DNA from: an uncultured Rikenellaceae bacterium
GTDB lineage: Bacteria > Bacteroidota > Bacteroidia > Bacteroidales > Rikenellaceae
NCBI GenBank assembly: GCA_949284665.1
Contig: CASDWR010000069.1
Span: 1 to 20,484, forward strand
Length of the DNA stretch: 20,484 nucleotides
Direction of reading: 5' to 3'
Of the stretch, positions 1 to 9,590 are shown in pieces. The notes under the pieces were generated by a model. The model worked only from the letters and a program-made list of their open reading frames with translations. It was not told the origin of the DNA and did no database searches. The stretch's first letter is position 1. Each line of letters starts with the position of its first letter. A program made the position numbers and the translations under genes.

Positions 1-1922
1 CCCGATTCACTGAAAGCGGCTTGTACGAAATACTTGTCGGCATATGACCAAGAAGCCGAGAAGAGGCCGGTTATCTGACGGCGTGGTTCGCTTATGAACT
101 TGAAAGTTCGTTTGGTAATGAAACCGGCCAGAATACCCTGCAATTTGTGCCGACCGAACTCACCGTCCCAGGAGAAACGTTGCGAGCCGAAAAAGCGTTG
201 GGAATAATAGTCCAGGAGTTTGTCGTTGTCAGACATGTCGCGCAAGGTATGGCTGCCGCTTTTAGTCAACACGGCACCCCACTCACCATCGTCGTTATAA
301 CCTTCGCTAATAAGGTACGCATCGTAATCTTCAGCCGTACCGAGGCGCACGAGATTCACTCCGTCGAATGCTCCGAACGTAGAGGATTTGAGCCCTTTTA
401 GCAAGAAGGAGAAATCCGCATCGAACCCCACGGTCATTAATCCTTTCCGGGTGGTTTCAGTATATTTCCCATTTTTCATCATGTTCCCCACGGGATTTTG
501 CGAGAACAGCGAGCTGACGGCATACCAGGGCGACGACAAGTCCGAACTGTTGTCGGCATAAACCGGGAAAGAAATGGCCGGAATGGTATTGAGATCGCTG
601 ATCACGTCGGGGAACTCCATCATACCCAGCGTGGTGTTCGAACTTTCATCCTCACTCGTATAATTCGAACTGTATCCGTAATTAGGAGACTTGCGATAGG
701 ATATATTCGAGAAGAACCCGAAACGCGCCGAGATGAAATGATTGAGTTTCACATCGAGATTAGTACTCAGATTGAGTCGGTTATAATTTGACGGTGCGCC
801 GATCTTGTAGATATCCCCTTCCCCGGAGTACCCGAGATAAGTTTGATACTTGATCACATCGTTACCCCCACTCATCGACACATTGGCGCGATGATAACTC
901 CGTGTGTTCTTAAGCACCAGATCGCGGAAATTCACATTTGGATACAACAGATCGTAAGGATCATTTTTCCGGTATCTATCCACATCGCTTCTGGAATAGA
1001 GCGGGGTCAGTCCGCTGTTGTCGCGGGCAATGTTGTTGAGCAGGGCGTAATTCACGCCATCCACCCATTCGGGCATACGGTCGACCGCGCTCAACCCTCC
1101 CTCATAACTCATATTGAGTGTTTTGTTGTTGGACTGACCGTGTTTTGTCCGGATGTAGATAATGCCGTTTGCACCGTAGGGTCCGTACATGGTTTTGTCG
1201 AGGACATCGCGAATCACGGTAATCGACTCGATTTCCTGTGGATCGAGCGGTGTTGCCCCTATGTCTACGGGCACATCGTCGAGCAGCACGAACAGTGTCT
1301 TGCCCCTGCTGCGTACGGTTACCCGGTCACCTGCACCGTACCGATTGATTCTTTCGAGTGCACTGACACCCGGAGCTCCGTTATTCTCCACGATTTCCAA
1401 TCCGGGGACCAAGCCGGTAAGCGCATTCCGGATGTCCGTAGAGGGATAACGAGCCAACTCTTCGCCCGAGATCACCACGGCACTGCTCATCGAGAAACGT
1501 TTTTTCTTGTCAGCGATCGGCAACGGCACATTATCTTCTTCCGTGGCAAGCAACTGGGCCGAATGGAGTGTAACGGTTCGGCTGTCCCGCACAATGTCGG
1601 CCATTGCCCGGACGCTTTGGAACCCTTCCTTGCGTATGGTAATGATGTCGCGGTCGGCAGCGGAGAAACGGACATTTCCCTCCCCGTCAGCCACCAGGTG
1701 TTGTTCGCCTTCTCCGATAACGACTTCTGCACCTGGGATGGCGGTACCGTCGTCTGCCCGAACGGTAAACGATATCTCTTTCGTCTCTTCCTGCCGTTCT
1801 TTCCGCTCCTTCGCACGTTCCTCTTTTCGGGACTGGGCTTCGGCCCGATACCCCGACAAAAGCGCCGCAAGCATCAAAACGAAAAAGGTCGAACGCGTTG
1901 TATATTGCATCTTTTTTCTCAT
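1..1922 (-). CDS. Second SusC-like TonB-dependent receptor, C-terminus beyond left edge
   Basis: Outer-membrane TonB-dependent receptor of the SusC/RagA type, expected to import glycan fragments across the outer membrane. About 640 residues are visible; the family usually has 1000-1100, so the barrel's C-terminal part lies outside the window. I prefer the ATG at 1922 over the one at 1910 because it supplies the basic start (MRKKMQ) of a signal peptide ending near AEA-Q (residue 30). There follow a highly charged K/R/E stretch (about 31-48), a carboxypeptidase-regulatory-like beta-sandwich (about 50-125), and a plug domain (about 145-260) with VISGEELARYPSTDIRNAL and DPQEIESITVIRDV. The usual VVVGYG-type TonB box is not evident; LPIADKKKRFSM stands in that region. 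The start is 30 bp after the SusD stop, so it is probably cotranscribed. It is a divergent paralogue of the receptor at 3825-7049, not a duplicate. The frame is open to base 1. Confidence 0.88.
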   Translation of the reverse strand, partial: MRKKMQYTTRSTFFVLMLAALLSGYRAEAQSRKEERAKERKERQEETKEISFTVRADDGTAIPGAEVVIGEGEQHLVADGEGNVRFSAADRDIITIRKEGFQSVRAMADIVRDSRTVTLHSAQLLATEEDNVPLPIADKKKRFSMSSAVVISGEELARYPSTDIRNALTGLVPGLEIVENNGAPGVSALERINRYGAGDRVTVRSRGKTLFVLLDDVPVDIGATPLDPQEIESITVIRDVLDKTMYGPYGANGIIYIRTKHGQSNNKTLNMSYEGGLSAVDRMPEWVDGVNYALLNNIARDNSGLTPLYSRSDVDRYRKNDPYDLLYPNVNFRDLVLKNTRSYHRANVSMSGGNDVIKYQTYLGYSGEGDIYKIGAPSNYNRLNLSTNLDVKLNHFISARFGFFSNISYRKSPNYGYSSNYTSEDESSNTTLGMMEFPDVISDLNTIPAISFPVYADNSSDLSSPWYAVSSLFSQNPVGNMMKNGKYTETTRKGLMTVGFDADFSFLLKGLKSSTFGAFDGVNLVRLGTAEDYDAYLISEGYNDDGEWGAVLTKSGSHTLRDMSDNDKLLDYYSQRFFGSQRFSWDGEFGRHKLQGILAGFITKRTFKFISEPRRQITGLFSASWSYADKYFVQAAFSES

Positions 1923-1952
1923 AACTGTTTCGAATTTAATGATCACAAACCG

Positions 1953-3809
1953 CTACCACGCCTCGTTGGGGACGTAATTTTTCATTTTCAGCAATTCGCT
2001 TTCAGGGATGGGCACATAATACATGGCGTTTTTCCATGCCACCTGGCGATCGGACGAAAGCTCCACCCTTTCGTATTTGAAACCGGTAGGATACTCCGCC
2101 GTGGGGGCCTCCAATTTCGTCGCGCGAATACCGTACAGTTTACCGGACATGATTGTCGGTGCATCCATCCATCGACGGATATCGCAGTAGTAATGGAAAC
2201 TTTCAAAACAAAGTTCCACGATCCGTTCGTTTTTAATACGGGGTCTGAGAGTTTGCGTGTTGGTTGTGAATTCGTCGCGAACGGGGGGCATTTCCATCCG
2301 CTCACGGACGAGATTCACTGCACCCAATGCGGTGAGGTCAGCCTCGGGAGCGGCTCCCGCAGGTCCGTATGCCTCATTGGCCGCCTCGGCATAGTTCAGA
2401 TAGACCTCTGCCATACGAATATAGGTGTCGGTCAATTTCTGTTGGGTCACCGACGACAATTGGGCAAGCGAACCGACGAGTTTGCATTCGTAATATCCCG
2501 TACTGGTTCTCCGGTCGGGATAACGCGAATCGTATTTCATGAGCGAGTTGTCCGGATAGGATCCGTCCTCATTGACATAGAGCGATGCATTCCCGTATCC
2601 GTCGAGAGGTTTCTGGTTGTAAATGATGGTATTGTCGAAACGTGGATCCCTGTTGACATAAGGATTCTGCGGGTTGTAAGAACCGGCAGCGATTGCGATT
2701 TCCTTCTCCTCGTCCGTATAAAGGGGATAACCGTCGATTGTTTCGAAACGACCGACGAAATTTTCGGTCGGGGCTTGTCCGGAAGCATTGTTCGCACCGG
2801 AAAAAGGACGGGCAAGATAGATTTCCACATCGCCGGCGCTGTAACGGAACGTACCCATTTTACGGGCCCATATCTGTTCGTTGGAATAGTCGACACCGTA
2901 AAAGTTTTTCGTATATTCGCTTTTGTCGAGCAGGATATATCCGTTTTTGCGAGCCACGTCGACTGCTTCCCAGCATGCGATTGCAGCATCTTCCCACAGG
3001 GTAAGGTCTCCGCTGGGATTATTCAGCGGGCTGGCAGCATACAGCAAGGCACGACCGCGGAAGGCCTTGGCTGCCACGCCATTGGGTTTGTCCTGATCAG
3101 GGTCGGCCAGGTTACCCGCACCGGAAGCTGGATCACGGCGCATCTTTCCGGCCAGATCCAGGTAATTGGCAGCCGTATCGAAATCGTCGGCGATCCGTTT
3201 GAGCATTTCGTATGCCGTAGGACGAGGTAAATCCCACTCATCATCTGCACCGAGCGCTTTGTCGATATAGGGAAGGGACCCATACATGCGGAACAGTTCG
3301 AAATGACAGAAGGCACGAATGAAATAGGCCTGACCGAGAAAATCGTTCCTTTCGCTATCGGTAATGCCCTCCACCATGTCGATATTCTGAATCGTGAGGT
3401 TGGCAACACGGATCGCTTTCCAGGAAGCGGATAGACGGGGAGCCTGCGAGAAGGTTCCCACCCGATTGCCGAAACCGACTCCGTTGATACCGCGTTTGTG
3501 GGGCTGCGCATTCTGCATACGACACATATCGCACATGTCGGTCAACGATTCCATGGTCATTTTCTGTTCGATCTTCATACCCCAGTACATCGGGCTGTGT
3601 GCCCTGACGTTGCGGTCAGCGGTACCTGAATAGACCGAATAGAAGAAATTCTTGAAATTCTCATAGCTCGAAAACACCTCCTTTTCGCTCAAACCGGAAT
3701 CCGGAGCCTTGTCGAGATAATCCTCAAGACAGGATGTAAGGCACAAGAGCGACAACATCAGAAGCGAGCACCTTTTTATAATGATACGTACAAAATTTTT
3801 CATACTCAT
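1953..3809 (-). CDS. SusD/RagB-family surface glycan-binding lipoprotein
   Basis: Partner lipoprotein of the SusC-like receptor; SusD proteins form a lid over the SusC barrel and bind the glycan at the cell surface. The 618-residue product has a signal peptide with lipobox LTSC (lipidated Cys27), then the typical mature start LEDYLDKAPDSGLSEKEVF. The N-terminal half carries SusD-like helical repeats, with the recognisable stretches GQAYFIRAFCHFELFRMYG and DLPRPTAYEMLKRIADDFD. The C-terminal RagB/SusD domain includes IKNERIVELCFE and DIRRWMDAP, and ends in YYVPIPESELLKMKNYVPN-type sequence typical of the family. The start lies 15 bp after the SusC stop and the stop 30 bp before the next receptor, which supports one transcript. 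The substrate cannot be read from the sequence. Confidence 0.95.
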   Translation of the reverse strand: MSMKNFVRIIIKRCSLLMLSLLCLTSCLEDYLDKAPDSGLSEKEVFSSYENFKNFFYSVYSGTADRNVRAHSPMYWGMKIEQKMTMESLTDMCDMCRMQNAQPHKRGINGVGFGNRVGTFSQAPRLSASWKAIRVANLTIQNIDMVEGITDSERNDFLGQAYFIRAFCHFELFRMYGSLPYIDKALGADDEWDLPRPTAYEMLKRIADDFDTAANYLDLAGKMRRDPASGAGNLADPDQDKPNGVAAKAFRGRALLYAASPLNNPSGDLTLWEDAAIACWEAVDVARKNGYILLDKSEYTKNFYGVDYSNEQIWARKMGTFRYSAGDVEIYLARPFSGANNASGQAPTENFVGRFETIDGYPLYTDEEKEIAIAAGSYNPQNPYVNRDPRFDNTIIYNQKPLDGYGNASLYVNEDGSYPDNSLMKYDSRYPDRRTSTGYYECKLVGSLAQLSSVTQQKLTDTYIRMAEVYLNYAEAANEAYGPAGAAPEADLTALGAVNLVRERMEMPPVRDEFTTNTQTLRPRIKNERIVELCFESFHYYCDIRRWMDAPTIMSGKLYGIRATKLEAPTAEYPTGFKYERVELSSDRQVAWKNAMYYVPIPESELLKMKNYVPNEAW

Positions 3810-3824
3810 ACAAATTTAGTCGTT

Positions 3825-6800
3825 TCAGAAAGACACCTGCAATCCGAACTTGTAGGTTCGCAACTGGGGATAGGTTCCATAAGTCAAATAGGTGTTTTCG
3901 GGATCACCCTCCAGCAGAGGGGTAAACGTCAACAGGTTGCTTCCGGTAATATAGAATTTCACGGCTTGTACGCCCATCCACTCCTTGAGTCGACGCGAAT
4001 TGAGCGTATAGCCGATGTAGAGGTCCTTGAGACGGAGGAAATCGGCCCGGCGCCACGATTTGCCCTTGATCATGGCTGCATAGCCGGCAGACGTTTTGTC
4101 TTCGGACAGTCCGGACCACGAAAGGTTCTCCTCGTACCCCGAGGTATAGTGCAAGGCACCGTGTGTACCGTCGAGGTTGTCGGGAGCCCAATAGTTGATG
4201 ACGGACTGGGTGACTTTATAATTTCCCTTGTAGAATCCATATTCATACATTTGATTATAGTTCACCCACTTGCCGGCATAGCCCTGAAACAGGACACTCA
4301 CTTCCAGTCCTTTCCAGTTGACCCCGGCACCAAACCCGTACATGATCGGCGGTTGCGTGGAACCCTCCATACGGGTAAGGTCGTTCTGGTCGATCTTACC
4401 GTCGCTGTTGTAGTCGAGGAACTTGTAGTCACCCACTACGAGGCTGCTTACCGGAATCGGAGCAATATTGCTGTGTATGTCATCGACCGTAGTGAAGTAA
4501 CCGTTCCCGGTAAGATAAGCGCCTTTAACCTGGGCGCCGATCGGCGTTCCGGCCACCTTTTTATGACTCAGGGCATAAGGGGCATCGTCTTTGACGATGA
4601 TTCGGTTTTCGTTGAAGCCGAAGTTCCCGGACACATAGAAACCCCATCCGGAAGAGAACTGTTTATTGTAATCTACCTCCACCTCGAATCCGTGCTTCTT
4701 GATCTGTCCTTTGTTGAGTTCCTTGGACGTATTGCCGACCCACATGGGGGTACTGTTGTCGGCCGAGATCAACATCTTATACCTTTTTTCATCGAACAGA
4801 TCCACTTCGACCATCAGGTTGTTGTTCAGGAAACCCAACTCGATACCCACATCGCGTTTCATCGCCTCTTCCCATTGTGCCACACTGTTGGCGATTTTGT
4901 CTTCCTTGATATAACCGTTCCCGTCGACGGAATATTCGCTGATATAGAGCCATCGGTTATTCGCATAGTCGCTACCGACCAACCCCTGCGAGTAGCGCAA
5001 TTTCAATCTGCTGATCCAGGGCACGGCCTGGCGGAAGAATTTTTCCTCACTTACGACCCATCCCACGGCAGCCGACGGGAAGAAACCGAAACGGTTTCCC
5101 GGAGCGAAACGTTCGCTGCCCGTGTATCCGAGGTTGAATTCAAACAGATATTTGTGTGAAAAATCGTATGTAATACGTCCCACGAGTGCCTCGTTGTAGT
5201 AAGGGAATTGGGTCGTACGGTCCTGTTCCGACCGGTTAATCAGTGCAAGTCCGGTAACCGTATGCCGGCCGAACGTACGCGAATAGTTGAGCGAGAGATC
5301 GTAATAGACATCGTAATAGAAACTCTTGTTGTTGTCATTCACCAAACCGCCCACGTTGATGTACGGCGGATTAGGTGTATAGATATCGCCCGTACCGCCG
5401 GTACGGCTCCACGGGTTCTCGCCGGTACCGATCTTCGAAAAGTCGAGCACATAATCGGGCTGTGAATACTGGGTAGTGAGCGAGTTGTACTTGTAATAGG
5501 TGCTGAGCGAGAATTTCGCTTTCACCGAAAGACCCGGGGTTATAAAATCGAGTTTCTGATCGAGGATAATATCCGAAAAGAGTTTTGAAGAGCTGTACTG
5601 GTTGAATTTCCCGCTGGTCAAAACGAAATAGGGGTTTCGGGTTACATCGCCCGTATTGTCAATCAGACGATCTTCCGCCAATCCGGGATAGTCCGGATCT
5701 GGCACCTCCTCCATCACCCACGCCGGATAGTAGAGCGGGTATTTGGTCGTACTCGAACCGAAAATGTATTTCCACAGTTCGTCATCGTTTGCCGGGACGA
5801 TCGGTTTGTTCTGGATCCCCACGTCGCCGCCCAAATTGAACGAAAGGACCGTGGTAGGAGTAAGGCTGAAGTCAAGGTTCGAACGGTAATTGAACCGGTT
5901 GTAGTAGAAACTGGTATCGTAGTTTCCCTTTTTGTAGGATTTGAAGAGGGAACTCTCGTGCGTATAGCCCAGCGAGGCGAAATAGCGCACGAACCTTGTA
6001 CCTCCCTGAAGTGTAAAGTTGCCGTTGTAGGATGGTGCAAAAGGTTTGGTAAGTTCCTTGAACCAGTTGACATCCGGATATTTGATGGAATTGAGTCTCG
6101 TCGAAGGATTGGCATATTCGTTCAACTCTTCTTGCGAGACCAGCGTGCTGAACTGTTGATCATTCATTCGGGCCACGTTCAACAACGACATGGTCGTATA
6201 GGCATCGACATGCGAAATCACGTTGATTGGTTCGCTCATACCCATCGAGAACGAGTAGTTCATTCGGGGTTTCGAGCCGGCCGTACCACGTTTCGTAGTT
6301 ACGAGAATTACGCCATTGGCTCCTTTGGCACCAAAGACGGCCGTTGCCGAAGCATCCTTCAATACCGAGATACTGCTGATCTCATTGGGATCGATTGCGG
6401 AGAAGTCGCGTTCCACACCGTCAACCATGACCAGAGGGCTCGAATCGGCAAAACTCGACAATCCACGGATCACAATCTCAGCATCACTGCTTCCGGGCTG
6501 TCCGGAGCGCTGAATGGTCGTCACTCCGGACAGTTTGCCGCTGATGGCATTGGTCACGTTGGTCATACCGGACTGAACCAGTGTTTCACCCCGGACCTGG
6601 GTAATCGCCCCCACGACACTTTCCTTTTTCTGCACGCCATATCCCACGACGACGATATCCTCCATCACGGCGGCATCCTCCACGAGTTCGATGAAATAGT
6701 CAGTTCGAGCCGTAAGTTCGATGTTCTGGGTTTTGTATCCGAGAAAAGAGACTTGCAGGATACCACCCTTTTCATTCGGGATCTCGATCGAAAAAACGCC

Positions 6801-7049
6801 GTTCGCTCCGGTAGCTACACCGATTACGGTATTACCGTTACGGTAGAGCACATTCGCACCGATAATACCGCCGTTTTTGTCTGTTACCGTACCGGTTACC
6901 GTACGTTTTTTTGCCGTATTCTGTGCTTGTGTTTCGCCGGCACAAAGGCAGAAAGACAAAAGAATCGAGACCGCAAATATCACTTTGAGCAGAACGGGGA
7001 AACGATGCCGGGCACCGATCCGTTCTTCACGATTGGTAAAGTTTTTCAT
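3825..7049 (-). CDS. SusC-like TonB-dependent outer-membrane receptor
   Basis: TonB-dependent importer that forms the SusCD complex with the adjacent lipoprotein. The frame opens at a GTG (7064), but I choose the ATG at 7049, giving 1074 residues and beginning MKNFTNREER. The signal peptide spans to about residue 43 (hydrophobic LLKVIFAVSILLSFCLCAG, then TQAQ). A carboxypeptidase-regulatory-like domain follows (VTGTVTDKNGGIIGANVLY, about 50-125). The TonB box MEDIVVVGYG lies at about 129-138. The plug domain (about 140-255) has the SusC signatures SGVTTIQRSGQPGS, VMVDGVERDFSAIDPNEI and GAKGANGVILVTTKRG. The rest is a beta-barrel ending in LRTYKFGLQVSF with terminal Phe. No N-terminal STN signalling domain is seen, so it is not expected to signal to an anti-sigma factor. 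It lies 181 bp after the GH3 gene; that gap contains a strong inverted repeat. Confidence 0.95.
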   Translation of the reverse strand: MKNFTNREERIGARHRFPVLLKVIFAVSILLSFCLCAGETQAQNTAKKRTVTGTVTDKNGGIIGANVLYRNGNTVIGVATGANGVFSIEIPNEKGGILQVSFLGYKTQNIELTARTDYFIELVEDAAVMEDIVVVGYGVQKKESVVGAITQVRGETLVQSGMTNVTNAISGKLSGVTTIQRSGQPGSSDAEIVIRGLSSFADSSPLVMVDGVERDFSAIDPNEISSISVLKDASATAVFGAKGANGVILVTTKRGTAGSKPRMNYSFSMGMSEPINVISHVDAYTTMSLLNVARMNDQQFSTLVSQEELNEYANPSTRLNSIKYPDVNWFKELTKPFAPSYNGNFTLQGGTRFVRYFASLGYTHESSLFKSYKKGNYDTSFYYNRFNYRSNLDFSLTPTTVLSFNLGGDVGIQNKPIVPANDDELWKYIFGSSTTKYPLYYPAWVMEEVPDPDYPGLAEDRLIDNTGDVTRNPYFVLTSGKFNQYSSSKLFSDIILDQKLDFITPGLSVKAKFSLSTYYKYNSLTTQYSQPDYVLDFSKIGTGENPWSRTGGTGDIYTPNPPYINVGGLVNDNNKSFYYDVYYDLSLNYSRTFGRHTVTGLALINRSEQDRTTQFPYYNEALVGRITYDFSHKYLFEFNLGYTGSERFAPGNRFGFFPSAAVGWVVSEEKFFRQAVPWISRLKLRYSQGLVGSDYANNRWLYISEYSVDGNGYIKEDKIANSVAQWEEAMKRDVGIELGFLNNNLMVEVDLFDEKRYKMLISADNSTPMWVGNTSKELNKGQIKKHGFEVEVDYNKQFSSGWGFYVSGNFGFNENRIIVKDDAPYALSHKKVAGTPIGAQVKGAYLTGNGYFTTVDDIHSNIAPIPVSSLVVGDYKFLDYNSDGKIDQNDLTRMEGSTQPPIMYGFGAGVNWKGLEVSVLFQGYAGKWVNYNQMYEYGFYKGNYKVTQSVINYWAPDNLDGTHGALHYTSGYEENLSWSGLSEDKTSAGYAAMIKGKSWRRADFLRLKDLYIGYTLNSRRLKEWMGVQAVKFYITGSNLLTFTPLLEGDPENTYLTYGTYPQLRTYKFGLQVSF

Positions 7050-7141
7050 ATTTGCTCGGTTCACTCATGTTAGTATTAAATTATATTAATCAAACGATTA
7101 CGCAATAAAAGGTTAGCTCAGTACAACGGTCATCCGACATC

Positions 7142-7167
7142 TCATTTTCGAATTGCGTCGAAAATGA
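7142..7167. promoter_or_regulatory. 10-bp perfect inverted repeat upstream of susC
   Basis: TCATTTTCGA and TCGAAAATGA flank the six-base spacer ATTGCG, a perfect 10-bp inverted repeat. It lies in the 181 bp gap between the GH3 stop and the chosen SusC start, about 93 bp before that ATG. Neither side has the T-run of an intrinsic terminator. It could be an operator for a dimeric regulator or a hairpin in the susC leader RNA that affects stability or processing. The role is inferred from symmetry and position only. I found no good TAnnTTTG box beside it. Confidence 0.45.
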
Positions 7168-7245
7168 TCGCACCGTAAAAGTAATGGAACCTTTGCAAGC
7201 CGATTGATACTTTAGTACATATCCGTTTGCAAAAAAGTACATTTT

Positions 7246-9447
7246 TTATTTCACACCTACATTTACTGTCGCTTCGCCGCGTATGTCAGCGGAAGAAGCA
7301 CCCACAAGCAATTTGTAGATACCGGGTTCGAGTACCCAACCGGCCTGCCCCGCATCGTAATAGGCCCACTCGTCGACGGGCAATTCGATCTCCACCCTGC
7401 GTGTTTCGCCCGGTTTCAGGTCCACCACTTTTTTGAACCCTTTCAGTTCCTTCTCCGCACGCAAAACCGCCGACTCGCTTTCGCGTTTCACATAAACCTG
7501 TACCGTTTCGCTACCGGAGACTTTTCCCGTATTGGTCACGTCGACCGACAGCGCTACCCGATCTCCGGATTTGTATGTTTTCTTGTCGACTTCAGGCGTT
7601 CCGAAATCGAAAACCGTATAGGAAAGTCCATGGCCGAAAGCGAACAAAGGTCTGATATTCTTGGTGTCGAACCATCTGTATCCCACAAGGATACCCTCGG
7701 AATAACATTGATGGCCGTCAACCCCCGGATAACTTTTCGGGCCGAACGAGACGGCCGCATTGTCTTCCAGCACGACAGGGAAAGAGAACGGCAACTTTCC
7801 GGAAGGATTCACGTCGCCCGACACGACGGATGCAATCGCATTTCCGGCCTCGCTACCCAGATACCATGCCTGCAAAACGGCAGGAACCCGGTCCAGCCAC
7901 GGCATTGCCACGGCATTACCGCTCACCAAAATCACGACTACATTATCGTTTACCTTAACCAGTTCATCGATCAACCGATCCTGACCGTACGGAAGATTAT
8001 ACTCTTTTCGGTCGGTGCTTTCGGCATCCTGATGATTGTTTTTATTCAAACCGCCCACAAAAAGCACGACATCCGCATCGGCAACTGCTTTCACTGCCTC
8101 GTCCGACAAAGCCCTGTTTTCGGTTTCGTTCGCATCGGGTGCATATCCATGCACATAAGCCACCTGACAATTCGAACCGAAACGGGTTATCAATCCTTCG
8201 AGAGGAGTAACTTCATACGCTGCCTTGAGACGCGAACTGCCACCTCCGGCAGTTTGGATACGGGTGGCATTGTCACCAACCACAACGATACGTTTCACAT
8301 TCCCGGGATCCAGAGGGAGTACTTTTCCTTCGTTCTTAAGCAGCACAATACCTGCCTCTGCAATTTTGCGGGCTGCCTCCGAGTGCTCCTCGGTCACGAA
8401 ACTCCCCCAAGGGCGGTTCCGGTTCATCGAAGTCCGGAAGATCAGGGTCAGGACCCGACGCGCCTTGTCATCGAGCGCTGCCATCGAAACTTCCCCCGCA
8501 CGCAGAGCTTCCAAATATGGTGTTGCAAGATAGTAGCGATCGAAAGCATTCGCTTCGCTTGTAGTCAACCCATCGGTTCTTGTTCCCATTTCTATATCCA
8601 GGCCGTTTTCGGCTGCCTGTTTCGTATCATGAGTACCGCCCCAATCCGAAATCACCGCGCCGTCGAACCCCCACTCTTTTTTGAGAATCTCATTCAACAG
8701 GATTTGGTTATGGCAACAATGTTCTCCCCTATATTTATTATAGGCACCCATAATGGACCAAGCGCCGCCCTCCTGTACGGCTGCCTTGAAAGCGGGCAGA
8801 TAAATTTCACGCAAGGCACGATCGTCGACTTCCACATCGATTTCCAGACGAGACTTCTCCTGATTATTGAGTGCAAAATGTTTCACACAAACGGCCACTC
8901 CGTTTTTCTGTACGGCCTGCACATACGGTACTACCATTCGGGAGGCGAGATAGGGATCTTCACCCATATATTCGAAATTACGACCGTTGAGCGGAAGGCG
9001 GTAAATATTCACTCCGGGACCGAGCAAGACATCTTTTTCACGATAACGGGCCTCTTCTCCGATCGATTTGCCGTAAAGAGCGGAGAGGTCGGGATCAAAC
9101 GTAGCAGCCAAAGCCGTCAGTGCTGGGAAAGCCGTACATGAATCGCTTGTCCATCCGGCTTCTTTCCAACTGTCCCACGATATCTCTTCTCGAACACCGT
9201 GAGGGCCATCGCTCATCATCAATTCGGGAATTCCGAGACGGGGCACACCGGGGCTGGTAAATTTCGACTGAGCGTGACATAACGCCACTTTTTCTTCCAT
9301 GCTCATCCGGGAAAGAGCATCCTCAACCCTTTCAGCGATCGACTTGCTCTCATCGAGATAGATCGGGATTTCACTTTTCGTTCCGCATCCGACAAAAGCG
9401 GACATTGCACATGCCAATACGGCAATCAGCCACGATTTAGATTTCAT
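7246..9447 (-). CDS. GH3 family beta-glycosidase (beta-glucosidase-like) lipoprotein
   Basis: Exo-acting retaining glycosidase of family GH3, probably releasing terminal beta-linked sugars in the periplasm or at the outer membrane. The open frame reaches 9594, but I choose the ATG at 9447: it begins a clean lipoprotein signal, MKSKSWLIAVLACAMSAF, with lipobox FVGC (Cys21). That leaves 733 residues. The GH3 N-terminal barrel shows MSDGPHGVRE, NFEYMGEDPYLASR, KHFALNN (189-195) and the nucleophile motif VISDW with Asp268. The GH3 C-terminal alpha/beta domain holds AESTDRKEYNLP, where the Glu is a likely acid/base, and FAFGHGLSYT. A C-terminal FnIII-like domain (ETVQVYVKR, ELKGFKKV) ends the protein. 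The upstream hydrolase stops at 9591; with this start the gap is 143 bp. If 9594 were used the genes would overlap as ATGA. Sugar specificity is unknown. Confidence 0.93.
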   Translation of the reverse strand: MKSKSWLIAVLACAMSAFVGCGTKSEIPIYLDESKSIAERVEDALSRMSMEEKVALCHAQSKFTSPGVPRLGIPELMMSDGPHGVREEISWDSWKEAGWTSDSCTAFPALTALAATFDPDLSALYGKSIGEEARYREKDVLLGPGVNIYRLPLNGRNFEYMGEDPYLASRMVVPYVQAVQKNGVAVCVKHFALNNQEKSRLEIDVEVDDRALREIYLPAFKAAVQEGGAWSIMGAYNKYRGEHCCHNQILLNEILKKEWGFDGAVISDWGGTHDTKQAAENGLDIEMGTRTDGLTTSEANAFDRYYLATPYLEALRAGEVSMAALDDKARRVLTLIFRTSMNRNRPWGSFVTEEHSEAARKIAEAGIVLLKNEGKVLPLDPGNVKRIVVVGDNATRIQTAGGGSSRLKAAYEVTPLEGLITRFGSNCQVAYVHGYAPDANETENRALSDEAVKAVADADVVLFVGGLNKNNHQDAESTDRKEYNLPYGQDRLIDELVKVNDNVVVILVSGNAVAMPWLDRVPAVLQAWYLGSEAGNAIASVVSGDVNPSGKLPFSFPVVLEDNAAVSFGPKSYPGVDGHQCYSEGILVGYRWFDTKNIRPLFAFGHGLSYTVFDFGTPEVDKKTYKSGDRVALSVDVTNTGKVSGSETVQVYVKRESESAVLRAEKELKGFKKVVDLKPGETRRVEIELPVDEWAYYDAGQAGWVLEPGIYKLLVGASSADIRGEATVNVGVK

Positions 9448-9590
9448 TTTCACTAATTTTGGGATTGATCGTTTCACATTGAGATATTCCATATCATATA
9501 ATTCTGACGGGGTCTGTTCCCTTGTGTGCAGCATCTGTTTCACAAAAACGATATTCTGCGAGAAGCAGGGATACCATACTCTGCGACGAA

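Noticed and set aside
843..3230. 795-codon plus-strand open frame
   Set aside because: It lies antisense to the second SusC-like receptor and the SusD gene, both of which have clear family motifs. The translation is His/Ile/Val-rich with no recognisable domain, as expected for an antisense shadow.
3966..5159. 397-codon plus-strand open frame
   Set aside because: Antisense to the SusC-like receptor, with no recognisable domain.
7049..7064. GTG start of the SusC-like receptor at 7064
   Set aside because: The ATG at 7049 gives a normal basic start to the signal peptide; the five extra residues add nothing.
7225..7246. A/T-rich near-palindrome after the GH3 stop as a terminator
   Set aside because: The stem would be only A-T pairs around GTAC with no GC core, too weak to call.
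7630..9141. 503-codon plus-strand open frame
   Set aside because: Antisense to the GH3 gene; no motifs, composition typical of a shadow frame.
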